Below, in pieces: positions 35,711 through 45,707 of a stretch of 64,000 nucleotides of DNA. The translations under genes were made by a program, and so were the position numbers. The notes below the pieces were generated by a model. That model was given only the letters and a program-made list of their open reading frames with translations. It was not told the DNA's origin and searched no databases. Where the stretch lies: NCBI GenBank assembly GCA_019321725.1, contig JAGSPU010000277.1, positions 39,763 to 103,762 on the forward strand. Reading direction: 5' to 3'. Origin of the DNA: Paulownia fortunei (lineage: Eukaryota; Streptophyta; Magnoliopsida; Lamiales; Paulowniaceae). Numbering within the stretch: the first letter of the stretch is position 1; every line of letters starts with the position of its first letter.

Positions 35711-37230
35711 TCACTCTTACACCACTTGTTGGTCCCAAGTAGCGTGAATTCAAAACTTTTCTAGAAACTTTTGTACGCCTTTCAAAAAAGTCACTCTTTG
35801 AACTTTATACTTGATTCTTTTGAAATAGTATCGCTTGGTTTTATTTAGTTAGATGTCAACTATATTGCTCACTATGATGTTCTGGTTGGTGAGGACCTTC
35901 GAGAACAACTCAATGAACTACAAAATCATGTAATGAAAAATAGTTAAACACTTGAATACACAAATGCCAGTTTTACATACTAAATAAAGCATTTCGAATA
36001 ATACAAACAGATAATACAACTATAAGTAAGTAAATAAATAGGTAATCAACCTGTAAAAATGTGAAGTGTAGAAATATAAACAACACAACAATTTAATAGT
36101 AGTTTGAAGGTGAGGTAATCCTTCTACTTCACTCTACTCTCACACATAGGAGGAGTCTACTAAACCTATTTTTCAAGTCCACAACTTTAGTTCTAATACA
36201 ACAACTTAGTTTACAGAATAAGTCTCTAATTTTTTCTCAACCTCTCGTTCCCCAAACTGCGTTGATACTGTAACTCGGTCTTCCCACACAAATTTGACCT
36301 AATCTTCCCATACAGGTTTGATTCTCCAACTCCTCCCACAGAGGTTCAAGTTTCAACTCTTCCCATATAGGTTCGAGTTTGGACTTTTCCCACAAGTCTA
36401 ATTTCACCCCAATCTCTCTTTGATGTTGGTGATAATTGTATCAATTAGCAAAAGAATTTGCACGTCAAGATTGATGAGTGCCTCTTTTTTCAAACTGCTT
36501 TTTCCACCTTTTTGCGTATATTTTTCTATTCTTGCTTGTCTCTTCTTCTTCTTTAAGAAGTCAAAGTAATATCACAAATATATTAAGAGTTGTCAAAGAG
36601 TAGTTTTGCTTTAGTCTTCAACTTCCTTTTATAGCCTTCTTGATTTTTGCTCGTTGTACCTACTTTTCTTGTATCACTAGTGCAATTGTTCTATTGTACT
36701 ATTGATGTCCTTTCTGTCCTTTCTGCCTCATTTTTTCTTATATTCATTGGTTTGAACTTTAATAACTTATTAGTAAGAGGTTCACAGATGTAACTAGATT
36801 CATTAAAGGTATAATTATCCTAACTCCATCGTGACCCCTTAGCCCCGCTAAGTACACTACTTTGATCTTGGACTCAGCTGCTTCTCAAAATCTTGTTACT
36901 ATGCCTCGTTGATCCTTTAGTGATCTCAGATATTCATTTGACTGCTTTAGTCCTCACTCTGCCAAAGTCCTTAGCCCTCCTAGGCCTTCTGCTCTGGTCT
37001 TGGACTTGTTTTCTTAGTCTTAAACTTTTTATCACTACTCTGATCGTTAGTTCAAGTTCTTCTCTTTTGTTTATGGGCTAAGTCTTCTACGAATACTACC
37101 TAGTAGTGTAGCCTTTATAAAGGTTCTATATAATTAGAAAAGTTTCAAGTGTTTTATGGGTCTATCCTAGCTAACCTACTCATCATCAAAATTTATACAA
37201 TCCTGTAGATAAAAGACTATTAAGTAATCT
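35711..37230 (-). repeat. PBS and probable 5' LTR of the minus-strand copia element
   Basis: The minus strand reads ...GGGACCAACA (LTR end, 35727), then AG and TGGTGTAAGAGTGA (35724-35711), a decayed tRNA-iMet PBS. The LTR should extend right from 35727; its outer end is not determined and 37230 is an upper limit set by the next element. It contains a ~27-bp minisatellite (36280-36400) and a minus-strand TATA-like word CTATAAAAGG near 36640. The small plus-strand frame 36893-37081 is not supported as a gene. Confidence 0.5.
36280..36400. repeat. Five-unit minisatellite, unit about 27 bp
   Basis: CTTCCCACA, CTTCCCATACAGGTT, CCTCCCACAGAGGTT, CTTCCCATATAGGTT and TTTCCCACA start at about 36280, 36304, 36332, 36359 and 36385, giving spacings of 24-28 bp. 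Units are imperfect, so the array is not recent. Confidence 0.75.
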
Positions 37231-37718
37231 CTATGGGAATTTAGATCATCGTGTTATGACTTATTGGCGCTCACCCATATCTCTACATGTTTTCTGCGAA
37301 TTGGACAAGTAACAAGGATGATCTTACTTCCAACGGTGCCTATCTTTTTTATTTTGGTCGCAATCCAATCTCACGGAGTTCTAAGAAACATCGTATTGTG
37401 GCTCACTCCTCTACTGAATTTGAATATCCTTAAGTTGCAACAACCTCCACTGAGGTTTCGTGGATTTGTTCTCTTCTTATTGAACTTGCAGTATCTCTAT
37501 CCAAGCAACTAGTATCTATTGTGATAATATTGGTGCTACAAATTTATGCTCCAATCCAGTTTTTCATTCTCGCATAAAGCTTGTTGCATTTCACTATCAT
37601 TTCATTCGTGAACAAGTTCAAAATAGAGCACTTAGGGTGGCTCATGTCTCCCCTACCGATCAACTGGTTGATGCTCTTACCAAGCCGCTATCTTGCACAC
37701 ATTTTCTCTTCTTGATGG
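37231..37718 (+). pseudogene. Copia RNase H / C-terminal fragment (plus strand)
   Basis: It contains I-Y-C-D-N-I-G-A-T-N-L-C-S-N-P-V-F-H-S-R and D-Q-L-V-D-A-L-T-K-P-L in one frame, the end of copia pol. Upstream frames carry shifted copia RNase H sequence. It is cut at 37718 by the Tekay/Del-type element and resumes at 44329 after the duplicated GATGG. This is a different copia lineage, and opposite strand, from the element at 30.6-35.7 kb. Confidence 0.8.
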
Positions 37719-39291
37719 TGTGATACCCGAGCCTCTTACTACTCACATGGCCAAATATGATTCATGCATTACATGTTAATTTTATATGTTATTTGCATTT
37801 CTATTGACATTGCATAATTTATTTCATTTTATACGACATTCTTGAATATTAAACTTAATTCTGAAGCTCTTGCACGATATTAGTTATTGAATTTCTTAAT
37901 CTAAGTAGTTGATTTTATATTGAAATAAGAAGAAAATGAGGTGGATCAATATTAGATATAGATGGGATATATAGGTTATAATTTTGGAAGTGCTAAAAGT
38001 GTTACTAGTAACCTTATACGATTTAATTTGATTTGATCAAGTTATTTCAAAAGTATATATTTGTAAATTAGCATACTTGGGATATTGGACATGATATAAT
38101 ATGATTTAAGTGTCATATTACAATGCCCTTATGTGCATATGATTTTAGAAATGCAAACTAGATAATTCTTTAAGAATCGGATGCGAATCGGTTTGGAGAT
38201 CGAATGAACGGACATAGGAATTACCTATGGGAATGAATGGTGATTAAGATAGGTTGCAACCAAATAAAAATAGATGAGACACATAAGATTAGGGCTGCAA
38301 GATAAGGGAGAAAATCAGATTTGCCATTTACTTGCCACCTCATGCTTTCTTATTAAGCTTAAGCTAACACCTCAAACCCTTCACCCTTAAGCAACGACCA
38401 GACCCTCATTTCAGCCATTTTCATCTTCCAAACACACACCTTAAGGTCTCCAAGTGATCCAAATTGATTCCAAGTCGAAATAAAAGCAAGAAAAGCAAAG
38501 GAGAAGTGATTACCATCAAGTTAACCTCAAAATCTGCATAGGTAACACTTATCTACGGTTTTACCTTTGGTTTTCAGATTATTATGAATGGTTTTATTGT
38601 TTATTAAGCTTTCAATATCTCTTATAAAGGTGTTAGGAAGTTTTTAGTTAGACTTTGGTGCACAAAGAAAGGGTTTTGAATGACAAACACTTAATAGGAA
38701 ATACTTGTGGCAGAAATTGTCATCTTACTATTTTCTTGTGTTTTAGGCTTCAAAAGTGTATGGTATGTTGAATAAAACCTATAATTATTACCATTATTTT
38801 TGGTAATATTATGACCTATTTATCTCCTTATATATGTTATATAAGTATGGTGAAAATGTTGGAGTGATTGAATATACTTAATGGTGCCAAAACCATTAAT
38901 GTCATGAAGTGTGCAAAACTGTCACGGTAGGAAACAATCTGTTTCAGTATGTCGTGAAGAGAGCTGAACTTGGAAAGCTATATCCGTAATTTTTAGCAAT
39001 TATATGATATGGTTACATTTATATACATGTTATCTAAGTGTGGTAAAAATTTGGGAGTGATTGGATATGCTTAGGGATCTTAAAATTATCATGCAACTAA
39101 ACTTGACAGCAAGAAAATATGAAAATGTGAATCTGCCACATTTGATCACTTAGCATGTTTCAACATAGACATGTTGCTATTGAGTGTTAACAATTAGGCA
39201 CATGATATTAGATTTATAATACTTCAATTACATGATGTTTTCATGTATTTAAGATGAGAAATTGAGGTATTTGAGGGGCTATATTGGGTTA

Positions 39292-39394
39292 TTGTGGGTG
39301 TTGTGTTTTTATATAAATATTGATCCTGCTATATACATGATATGTGTTAGAAAGTATTTTAAACAGGGTTGTGCATGTAAAAAGTGATATATCT
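39292..39394 (+). promoter_or_regulatory. Extra copy of the LTR TATA module
   Basis: 103 bp that match 39913-40015 of the same LTR almost base for base, including TATATAAATA at 39310-39319. The regular copy's TATA is at 39931-39940 (44146-44155 in the 3' LTR). It lies upstream of the GCATGGATTTGCA repeats, where neither the 3' LTR nor the related LTR at 51584 has it. Confidence 0.8.
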
Positions 39395-39401
39395 GGTTTT
39401 A

Positions 39402-39470
39402 TGCATGGATTTGCAGGTTCGTGTGCATGGATTTGCATGCGTATGAGTATGCATGGATTTGCATGCTTAT
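39402..39470 (+). repeat. GCATGGATTTGCA repeat array in LTR
   Basis: GCATGGATTTGCA occurs at 39402, 39425 and 39451 (spacing 23 and 26 bp). Equivalent arrays are in the 3' LTR (43610-43682) and in the LTR at 53697-53785. The copies include CATGCA (RY-type) and ATTTGCAT words. Confidence 0.8.
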
Positions 39471-39930
39471 ATGATTATTGGCCATTGGATTATGGCGGTG
39501 TACAGAGCTCTTTTCCGGTGCATGGATAGTAGCGTTGGTCAGGGGCCCAAGAAAGAAATGATTTTGAGAGAAATATTTTGATGCATAAAATTGCATTGTG
39601 AGCATAGCATTTTGAGTTGCATGACTTGATATTGTGGATTATTCTTTAACATGCATAATCTTTACTTGCTGAGCGTTAGCTCATATAGTTTATGCATTGT
39701 AGGTGAGTACGACGATACCTGAAGCATCTTTTATTGATTGGGCGGCGGCTGGAGCTCCAGCAGGTGTCTGAGAGAGTGTGTACATGGATGACGACCTGTT
39801 GGGCTATTTTGTTGGCTTGTTATATTTTGAGTCTGTTGTATTATATTTTTAGACTGGTACTATATTTCGCTTTTAAAACTTTACTGTAAACAAGTATGTA
39901 AATATTATGTCGTTGTGGGTGTTGTGCTTT

Positions 39931-39940
39931 TATATAAATA
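39931..39940 (+). promoter_or_regulatory. TATA box of the 5' LTR
   Basis: TATATAAATA, conserved at 44146-44155 in the 3' LTR. It is probably the core promoter of the element; the start site should lie some 30 bp downstream. Confidence 0.55.
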
Positions 39941-40117
39941 CCGATCCTGCTATATACATAACATGTGTTATAAAGTATTTTAAATAGGGTTGTGCATGTA
40001 AGAAGTGATTTATCTTTTCTTAAAGTGTTAAAAAAAATATTCCATGCATGCACACAGGTTCTATCATGTCAAATTATAATATATATCTAGTTGTGTAGTA
40101 ATGGGGGTGTTACAGAG

Positions 40118-40129
40118 TGGTATCAGAGC
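40118..40129 (+). other. tRNA-iMet primer-binding site
   Basis: TGGTATCAGAGC, three bases after the LTR end. It is a perfect match to the plant initiator-Met PBS and is intact. Confidence 0.9.
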
Positions 40130-40285
40130 CCAGGTCTTGATTCTGTAGACTGTCCATGTACATGATCTTAGAACCTGCGGAGCGCAGCCACGCCAGTAAG
40201 TTTTACATTATCATATATTGCATTACATATTCCATGAATTATATTGGTCATATGTTGTCAAACTTGTGTAAAACAGTACTGTAAA

Positions 40286-40540
40286 ATGGTAAGAACTCGT
40301 GATGAGAGCAGTGGTGGTGCCAGAGTGCAGAGAAATGAGATACCCACCTCGATTAATGATCGAGATACCATGATTAACCGATTAACAGAGTTAATTGAAT
40401 GACAGTCCGAGCAAATTCAGCAACTGATTCGACAAAGAGATAATGGTGAACAACCGCGGGTGGAGGTAAACCAACAGCGGGCGGACTATATATATATGGT
40501 GGGAGAATGATTTAGGAGGCTGGATCCCCAACATTTGAGG
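40286..40540 (+). pseudogene. Gag N-terminal remnant
   Basis: Starts M-V-R-T-R-D-E and runs 38 codons to a TGA at 40400-40402, which looks like CGA changed by C to T. The frame continues another ~45 codons. It is then joined near 40540 to RNase H sequence, so gag core, zinc knuckle, protease and RT are deleted. Confidence 0.7.
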
Positions 40541-40544
40541 ATTC

Positions 40545-41141
40545 GTAATTTACAGTGATGCATCGAAGAATGGATTAGGATGTGTACTAATGCAGAATGG
40601 CAAAGTAATTACGTATGCATACAGGCAACTTAAAGAGTACAAAAAGAATTACCCCACGCATGACTTGGAACTTGCTGTTGTAGTATTTGTACTTAAAATA
40701 TGGAGGCACTATTTATATGGTGAACGGTGCGAGATCTATACTGGTCACAAGAGCCTCAAATACTTCTTCACACAGAAAGAGTTGAATATGCGGTAACGGA
40801 GATGGTTGGAACTGGTAAAAGATTATGATTGTGTGATCAATTACCACCCAGGTAAAGCCAATGTTGTAGCTGATGCATTGAGCCGGAAATCCACACAAAG
40901 TACAATAGCTATGGCTTTAATTCAGAAACTGGAACTGAATGATTTGCAGAAAATGAATATAGAGATTTTACATACAGGAGTAATAGAGGCAAAGTTGGCA
41001 GCCCTGACGCTTCAACCTACGCTAATTGATAGGATCAAACAGGGACAGCAAGATGATGAATATCTCATCAATATGAGAAAATATGTTGCTGTAGGGAAGT
41101 CTCCTGAATTTGAGATGACTCAGAATGATATTACAATTTAG
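40545..41141 (+). pseudogene. RNase H domain remnant
   Basis: It begins in the [10 protein letters not shown] motif. It continues through the frames 40590-40796 and 40806-41141, which are separated only by a TAA at 40794-40796. The paralogue at 62660 has CAA there, a C-to-T change. H-D-L-E-L and A-D-A-L-S-R-K-S motifs are present. T-G-H-K-S replaces the usual T-D-H-K-S, so one conserved Asp is lost. Confidence 0.8.
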
Positions 41142-42318
41142 AGGGCAGTTTTGTGTGCCAAATATTGATAACATTCGGGAAGATATTTTAAAAGAGGCAC
41201 ATTCAACCCCTTATTCAGTACATCTAGGGGCTACTAAGATGTATAGAGACTTGAAATTGCATTATTGGTGGCCGGGTATGAAAAAGAACATCGCCCAGCA
41301 TGTGGAGCAATGTTTAACATGTCAGCAAATAAAGGCCGAACATCAAAGACCCGCAGGGACTTTACAACCTCTACTTATTCCAGAATGGAAATGGGAAAGG
41401 ATCACCATGGATTTCGTAATTGGTTTGCCAAAGACTACTAAGAGTCATGATGCTATTTGGGTTATCGTCGATAGATTGACCAAGTCTGCTCATTTCCTTC
41501 CCATATGTTCTACCTATTCCATGGATCGCTATGCCCAATTATACATTCAGGAGATTGTCAGACTTCATGGTGTGCCATTGTCTATTATTTCTGATAGAGA
41601 TTCAAGATTTTTGTCTACTTTTTGGACGAGTTTACACAAAGCTTTGGGAACACAATTATCATTCAGTACAGCATATCATCCTCAGACGGATGGGCAATCT
41701 GAACGAACAATACAGACGTTGGAGGATATGCTCAGAGCCTGTGTATTAGACTTCCTAGGTCAGTGGAGTAAATTCCTACCTTTAGTGGAGTTTTCATACA
41801 ACAACAGCTATCAGACTAGCATTGGAATGGCTCCCTATGAAGCATTGTATGGCAGAAAATGTAGGTCTCCGATACACTGGGATGAAGTTGGTGAGAAGAA
41901 ACTTTTGGGCCCAGATATGATTCGAGAGATGACAGAAGCCGTGTTACAGATTCGACAAAGAATGCAAACTGCCCAAAATCGACAGAAAAGTTATGCAGAT
42001 CGACGAAGAAGGGCATTGGAGTTTGCGATAGGAGATCAGGTGTTTTTGAAAGTAGCACCAATGAAGGGCATCATGCGGTTTGGGAAGAAAGGAAAATTGA
42101 GTCCCAGATACATTGGCCCATTCTCGGTGATTGAAAGAATTGGTGATGTTTCTTACAGACTAGATCTGCCAACATCTATGTCCCAAATACACAATGTATT
42201 TCATGTGTCTATGCTGAGGAAATATATTACTAATCCTTCTCACATTCTGAAGAATGAACTAGTGGAATTAAAGGCAGATTTGAGCTACGAAGAAAAGCCT
42301 GTACAGATTTTATTATGA
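41125..42318 (+). CDS. Ty3/gypsy integrase, open frame (397 aa)
   Basis: Chromovirus integrase, which joins element cDNA to host DNA in the nucleus. Visible features: HHCC zinc module (H26, H33, C63, C66); the catalytic triad at about D96 (T-M-D-F-V), D157 (I-S-D-R-D) and E193 (Q-S-E-R-T), with the family's 35-residue D-to-E spacing; and a GPY/F-type module (R-Y-I-G-P-F, about residue 330). The ATG is internal to the original polyprotein and the true N-terminus lies in another frame. The frame ends at a TGA (42316-42318). Chromodomain-like sequence continues in the same frame to a stop at 42448-42450. The upstream gag and RT deletion makes the element non-autonomous. Confidence 0.85.
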   Translation: MILQFRGQFCVPNIDNIREDILKEAHSTPYSVHLGATKMYRDLKLHYWWPGMKKNIAQHVEQCLTCQQIKAEHQRPAGTLQPLLIPEWKWERITMDFVIGLPKTTKSHDAIWVIVDRLTKSAHFLPICSTYSMDRYAQLYIQEIVRLHGVPLSIISDRDSRFLSTFWTSLHKALGTQLSFSTAYHPQTDGQSERTIQTLEDMLRACVLDFLGQWSKFLPLVEFSYNNSYQTSIGMAPYEALYGRKCRSPIHWDEVGEKKLLGPDMIREMTEAVLQIRQRMQTAQNRQKSYADRRRRALEFAIGDQVFLKVAPMKGIMRFGKKGKLSPRYIGPFSVIERIGDVSYRLDLPTSMSQIHNVFHVSMLRKYITNPSHILKNELVELKADLSYEEKPVQILL

Positions 42319-42450
42319 GAAGTGAAGCAGCTAAGAAATAAACAGATTCCATTGGTTAAAGTGTTATGGAGAAACCAATTAGTAGAAGAGACCACTTGGG
42401 AAAGGGAGGATGAAATGAGAACTAAGTATCCTGAACTTTTCGGTAAGTGA
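42319..42450 (+). pseudogene. Chromodomain-like tail after a premature stop
   Basis: In frame with the integrase, the sequence reads L-V-K-V-L-W-R-N and E-E-T-T-W-E-R-E-D-E-M, the group-II chromodomain pattern of Tekay/Del integrases. It is separated from the integrase by one TGA at 42316-42318, where the family usually has Arg or a similar residue. If the stop is real, targeting through this domain is lost. Confidence 0.75.
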
Positions 42451-42486
42451 AATTTCCAGGACAAAATTTTTATAAGGAGGGGAGGA

Positions 42487-44328
42487 TGTGATACCCAAGC
42501 CTCTTACTACTCACATGGCCAAATATAATTCATGCATTACATGTTAATTTTATATGCTATTTGCATTTCTATTGACATTGCATAATTTATTTCATTTTAT
42601 ACGACATTCTTGAATATTAAACTTAATTCTGAAGCTTTTGCACGATATTAGTTATTGAATTTCTTAATCTAAGTAGTTGATTTTATATTGAAATAAGAAG
42701 AAAATGAGGTGGATCAATATTAGATATAGATGGGATATATAGGTTATAATTTTGGAAGTGCTAAAAGTGTTACTAGTAACCTTATACGGTTTAATTTGAT
42801 TTGATCAAATTATTTCAAAAGTATATATTTGTAAATTAGCATACTTGGGATATTGGACATGATATAATATGATTTAAGTGTCATATTACAAGGCCCTTAT
42901 GTGCATATGATTTTAGAAATGCAAACTAGATAATTCTTTAAGAATCAGATGCGAATTGATTTGGAGATCGAATGAACGGACATAGGAATTACCTATGGGA
43001 ATGAATGGTGATTAAGATAGGTTGCAACCAAATAAAAATAGATGAGACACACAAGATTAGGGCTGCAAGATAAGGGAGAAAATCAGATTGCCATTTACTT
43101 GCCACCTCATGCTTTCTTATTAAGCTTAAGCTAACACCTCAAACCCTTCACCCTTAAGCAACGACCAGACCCTCATTTCAGCCATTTTCATCTTCCAAAC
43201 ACACACCTTAAGGTCTCCAAGTGATCCAAATTGATTCCAAGTTGAAATAAAAGCAAGAAAAGCAAAGAAGAAGTGATTACCATCAAGTTAGCCTCAAAAT
43301 CTGCATAGGCTATTTTACATCTAAGGTTGGAGAGGAATACTAAACAAATTTAGACTAAGCCACCAACCAAGTGAAAGGTAAGTAAAGATTCATTTGCATG
43401 CACAATGCATAGACATAGTAGATGTGTGAATTATATGTGCATAGTAGAGGGCTCTCCATTGAGCATACATACATGGGCATTGTCATTGGCACGTGCATGC
43501 ATCATATACGAGCATTGTGATAAATCTTGCATTGCACGGCATGATTCAGAGGAAGGAAAATGTTTTGCTGATCACTACTAGTGCACCGAAGCATGCATAG
43601 ATTTGCATGGTTTTATGCATGGATTTGCAGGTTCGCGTGCATGGATTTGCATGCGTATGAGTATGCATGGATTTGCATGCTTATATGATTATTGGCCATT
43701 AGATTATGGCGGTGTAGAGAGCTCTTTTCCGGTGCATGGGATAGTAGCGTTGGTCAGGGGCCCAAGAAAGAAATGATTTTGAGAGAAATATTTTGATGCA
43801 TAAAATTGCATTGTGAGCATAGCATTTTGAGTTGCATGACTTGATATTGTGGATTATTCTTTGACATGCATAATCTTTACTTGCTGAGCGTTAGCTCATA
43901 TAGTTTATGCATTGTAGGTGAGTACGACGATACCTGAAGCATCTTTTATTGGTTGGGCGGCGGCTGGAGTTCCAGCAGGTGTCTGAGAGAGTGTGTATAT
44001 GGATGACGACCTGTTGGGCTATTTTGTTGGCTTGTTATATTTTGAGTCTGTTGTATTATATTTTTAGACTGGTACTATATTTCGCTTTTAAAACTTTACT
44101 GTAAACAAGTATGTAAATATTAGGTCGTTGTGGGTGTTGTGCTTTTATATAAATACCGATCCTCCTATATACATGAAATGTATTATAAAGTATTTTAAAT
44201 AGGGTTGTGCATGTAAGAAGTGATTTATCTTTTCTTAAAGTGTTAAAAAAATATTCCATGCATGCACACAGGTTCTATCATGTCAAATTATAATATATAT
44301 CTAGTTGTGTAGTAATGGAGGTGTTACA
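42487..44328 (+). repeat. 3' LTR (1842 bp)
   Basis: Starts TGTGATACCC after a purine-rich tract and ends GTTACA at the GATGG duplication. Relative to the 5' LTR it lacks about 750 bp (equivalent to 38546-39291). It has instead about 300 bp (43307-43607) that the 5' LTR lacks but the LTR at 51584-54354 has. Frame 44056-44259 on the minus strand is a shadow. Confidence 0.9.
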
Positions 44329-44620
44329 GATGGCCAAGATTAGACTCTCATCATAGAGCTCCATCTTGTGGGGCACATGATAAAGGAAATTGATCTTGAT
44401 TTGGTTTTGCTTTAATTGATAATATAGATTTGGTATACATCATTTGGGATTATATTGATAGTTTCTTGATTTGTTATCTTTTAGATTCCTTAATTTTAGA
44501 TTTACCTATTTTAGATTATTGAATATTGTAAACAATATATATTCTAGTCTCTTCAATCAAATTGGCTGAGCCATATTTTCCTCCCATCTCCAAATCTTGA
44601 TAAGTATAGTCTAAATTAGT
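44329..44620 (+). pseudogene. Copia C-terminus and 3' LTR remnant
   Basis: After GATGG the reading frame of the interrupted copia pol resumes for about a dozen codons to a stop. Short LTR-like sequence follows, with TATATATT and a T-rich end. The outer boundary is not fixed. Confidence 0.55.
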
Positions 44621-45707
44621 TACTTTATATTTATTAAGTGCAAGTAAAATTTTGAAGTTTCAATTTTCTAACTTCAATATTTTCTCAATTATACTGAAAA
44701 GAGGTGTAAAATTAAAAAATAAATTATATTTGTTAGTTGGCGGGGGAAAGTGTATAATTTTGTAATTTAAGGGGACAAAGTGACACCAAGCATCTTTATT
44801 GAACGGGACAAAGTGAAATTCACGGAGGAATAATTAGGCAGTTCATCAAATGACTGCAAATCTCTCTATGACTATCAAACTTCTTGTTACCCTTTACTTT
44901 GTATTGTGAATATTTGAACTTAGAAATAATTATTCTTTTGTCAAGTTTGCCTTCATTTTAAACAAATAAAAATCATATACTATATCACAATTTTTTATGA
45001 AGGAATTCTTTTTAAAATATTAAACTTCTCCTCTGTAAATGTTCTTTTCTTTAATCAAGAATATTATATTTTTCAACAAAAGAAATGCTTAGTTGTCTAG
45101 AAATTAACTTTCTTCATCTTGTTTGAGTTTTACACAGATTCAAAAAAGAAAAATGTCCTTAAAGGTTAGTTAGTTCTTATTGTTAATGGTGGGTCGGAAT
45201 TCAAATTTTTCAAAGAGCAAATTGAGTAATTCGATTTGCTGTATGATTCTCTGGGCCTCATATCTCTAGCATTCTTTTTCTTAAAAGCACAGGATTTAAG
45301 TCCGTTGGGATATAAATAAGTTCTAAGCCGATTTTCCTCACATTTTACTCTTTGCAGATGCATAAATTAATAAGTATATCTTACATTTATATTTACATAA
45401 GATAATCGAACCAATATAACATATATATGTTTTCCTCATTCAAATTCTAAACTAAAAAGGGTTCATAGGTGAAAACCACACATAGGACTAAGCTTAGAAT
45501 TAGAAAGAAATTATTGCATTCAGATCGACCAGTTAAATAATCCGAAAAGGGATGTTAGAAAAGTGTGGTGGTATGGAATCACACACATGATGCATGATTC
45601 TGCAGTTCATGCTCAAGTTATGCACTTTCACCTTTTTAGGGAACACTCATTGTGAATTCATCTCATGAACCGAAAACAAGGCTCACGTTATCAACCAAAT
45701 TTGAATA
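44621..45707. other. Upstream region of the lipid-transfer-protein gene
   Basis: AT-rich, no coding potential. GGGACAAAGTGA is present twice (44772 and 44815), 43 bp apart. An ACATATATATGT palindrome lies at about 45419. I could not choose a TATA box with confidence. The short minus frame 45166-45363 has no support. Confidence 0.45.

Larger units (their letters stand above)
30600..35724 (-). mobile_element. Degenerate Ty1/copia element, SIRE-like aspect
   Basis: On the minus strand the domains follow copia order: gag (35600-34450), GAG-pre-integrase and integrase (33420-32400), reverse transcriptase (32070-31190), RNase H (31190-30600). The end reads A-D-I-L-T-K-P-L near 30630, the standard C-terminus of copia pol. 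A PBS lies at 35724-35711. Many stops and frameshifts are present. Plus-strand frames here (for example 32467-32852) are antisense shadows. The lineage call rests on overall similarity only. Confidence 0.75.
37719..40114 (+). repeat. 5' LTR (2396 bp)
   Basis: It shares its first ~830 bp and last ~720 bp with the 3' LTR. The middle (about 38546-39400) is different. It keeps a ~750-bp segment absent from the 3' LTR, lacks the ~300-bp segment the 3' LTR has at 43307-43607, and carries a duplicate of its own TATA module. The frame 39344-39529 is part of the LTR and not a gene. Confidence 0.9.
37719..44328 (+). mobile_element. Tekay/Del-type chromovirus element with TSD, internally deleted
   Basis: Both LTRs start TGTGATACCC and end GTTACA. 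They are flanked by the perfect direct repeat GATGG (37714-37718 and 44329-44333). The internal part (40115-42486) is only 2.4 kb: PBS, start of gag, then a direct jump near 40540 into RNase H, then integrase and a chromodomain-like tail, then a polypurine tract (about 42473-42486). The rest of gag, protease and RT are gone. The two LTRs differ in structure (2396 versus 1842 bp) although their shared parts look nearly identical. Confidence 0.92.

Noticed and set aside
36280..36400. Possible CRISPR-like repeat array
   Set aside because: Units are imperfect, without unique spacers, in a plant retroelement LTR.
36893..37512. Leu-rich plus-strand frames
   Set aside because: They overlap the copia LTR and the copia RNase H fragment in the wrong frame.
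40118..40129. TGGTATCAGAGC considered as part of a tRNA gene
   Set aside because: Only the 12 bases complementary to the tRNA 3' end are present, right after an LTR; the same holds at 54358 and 59707.
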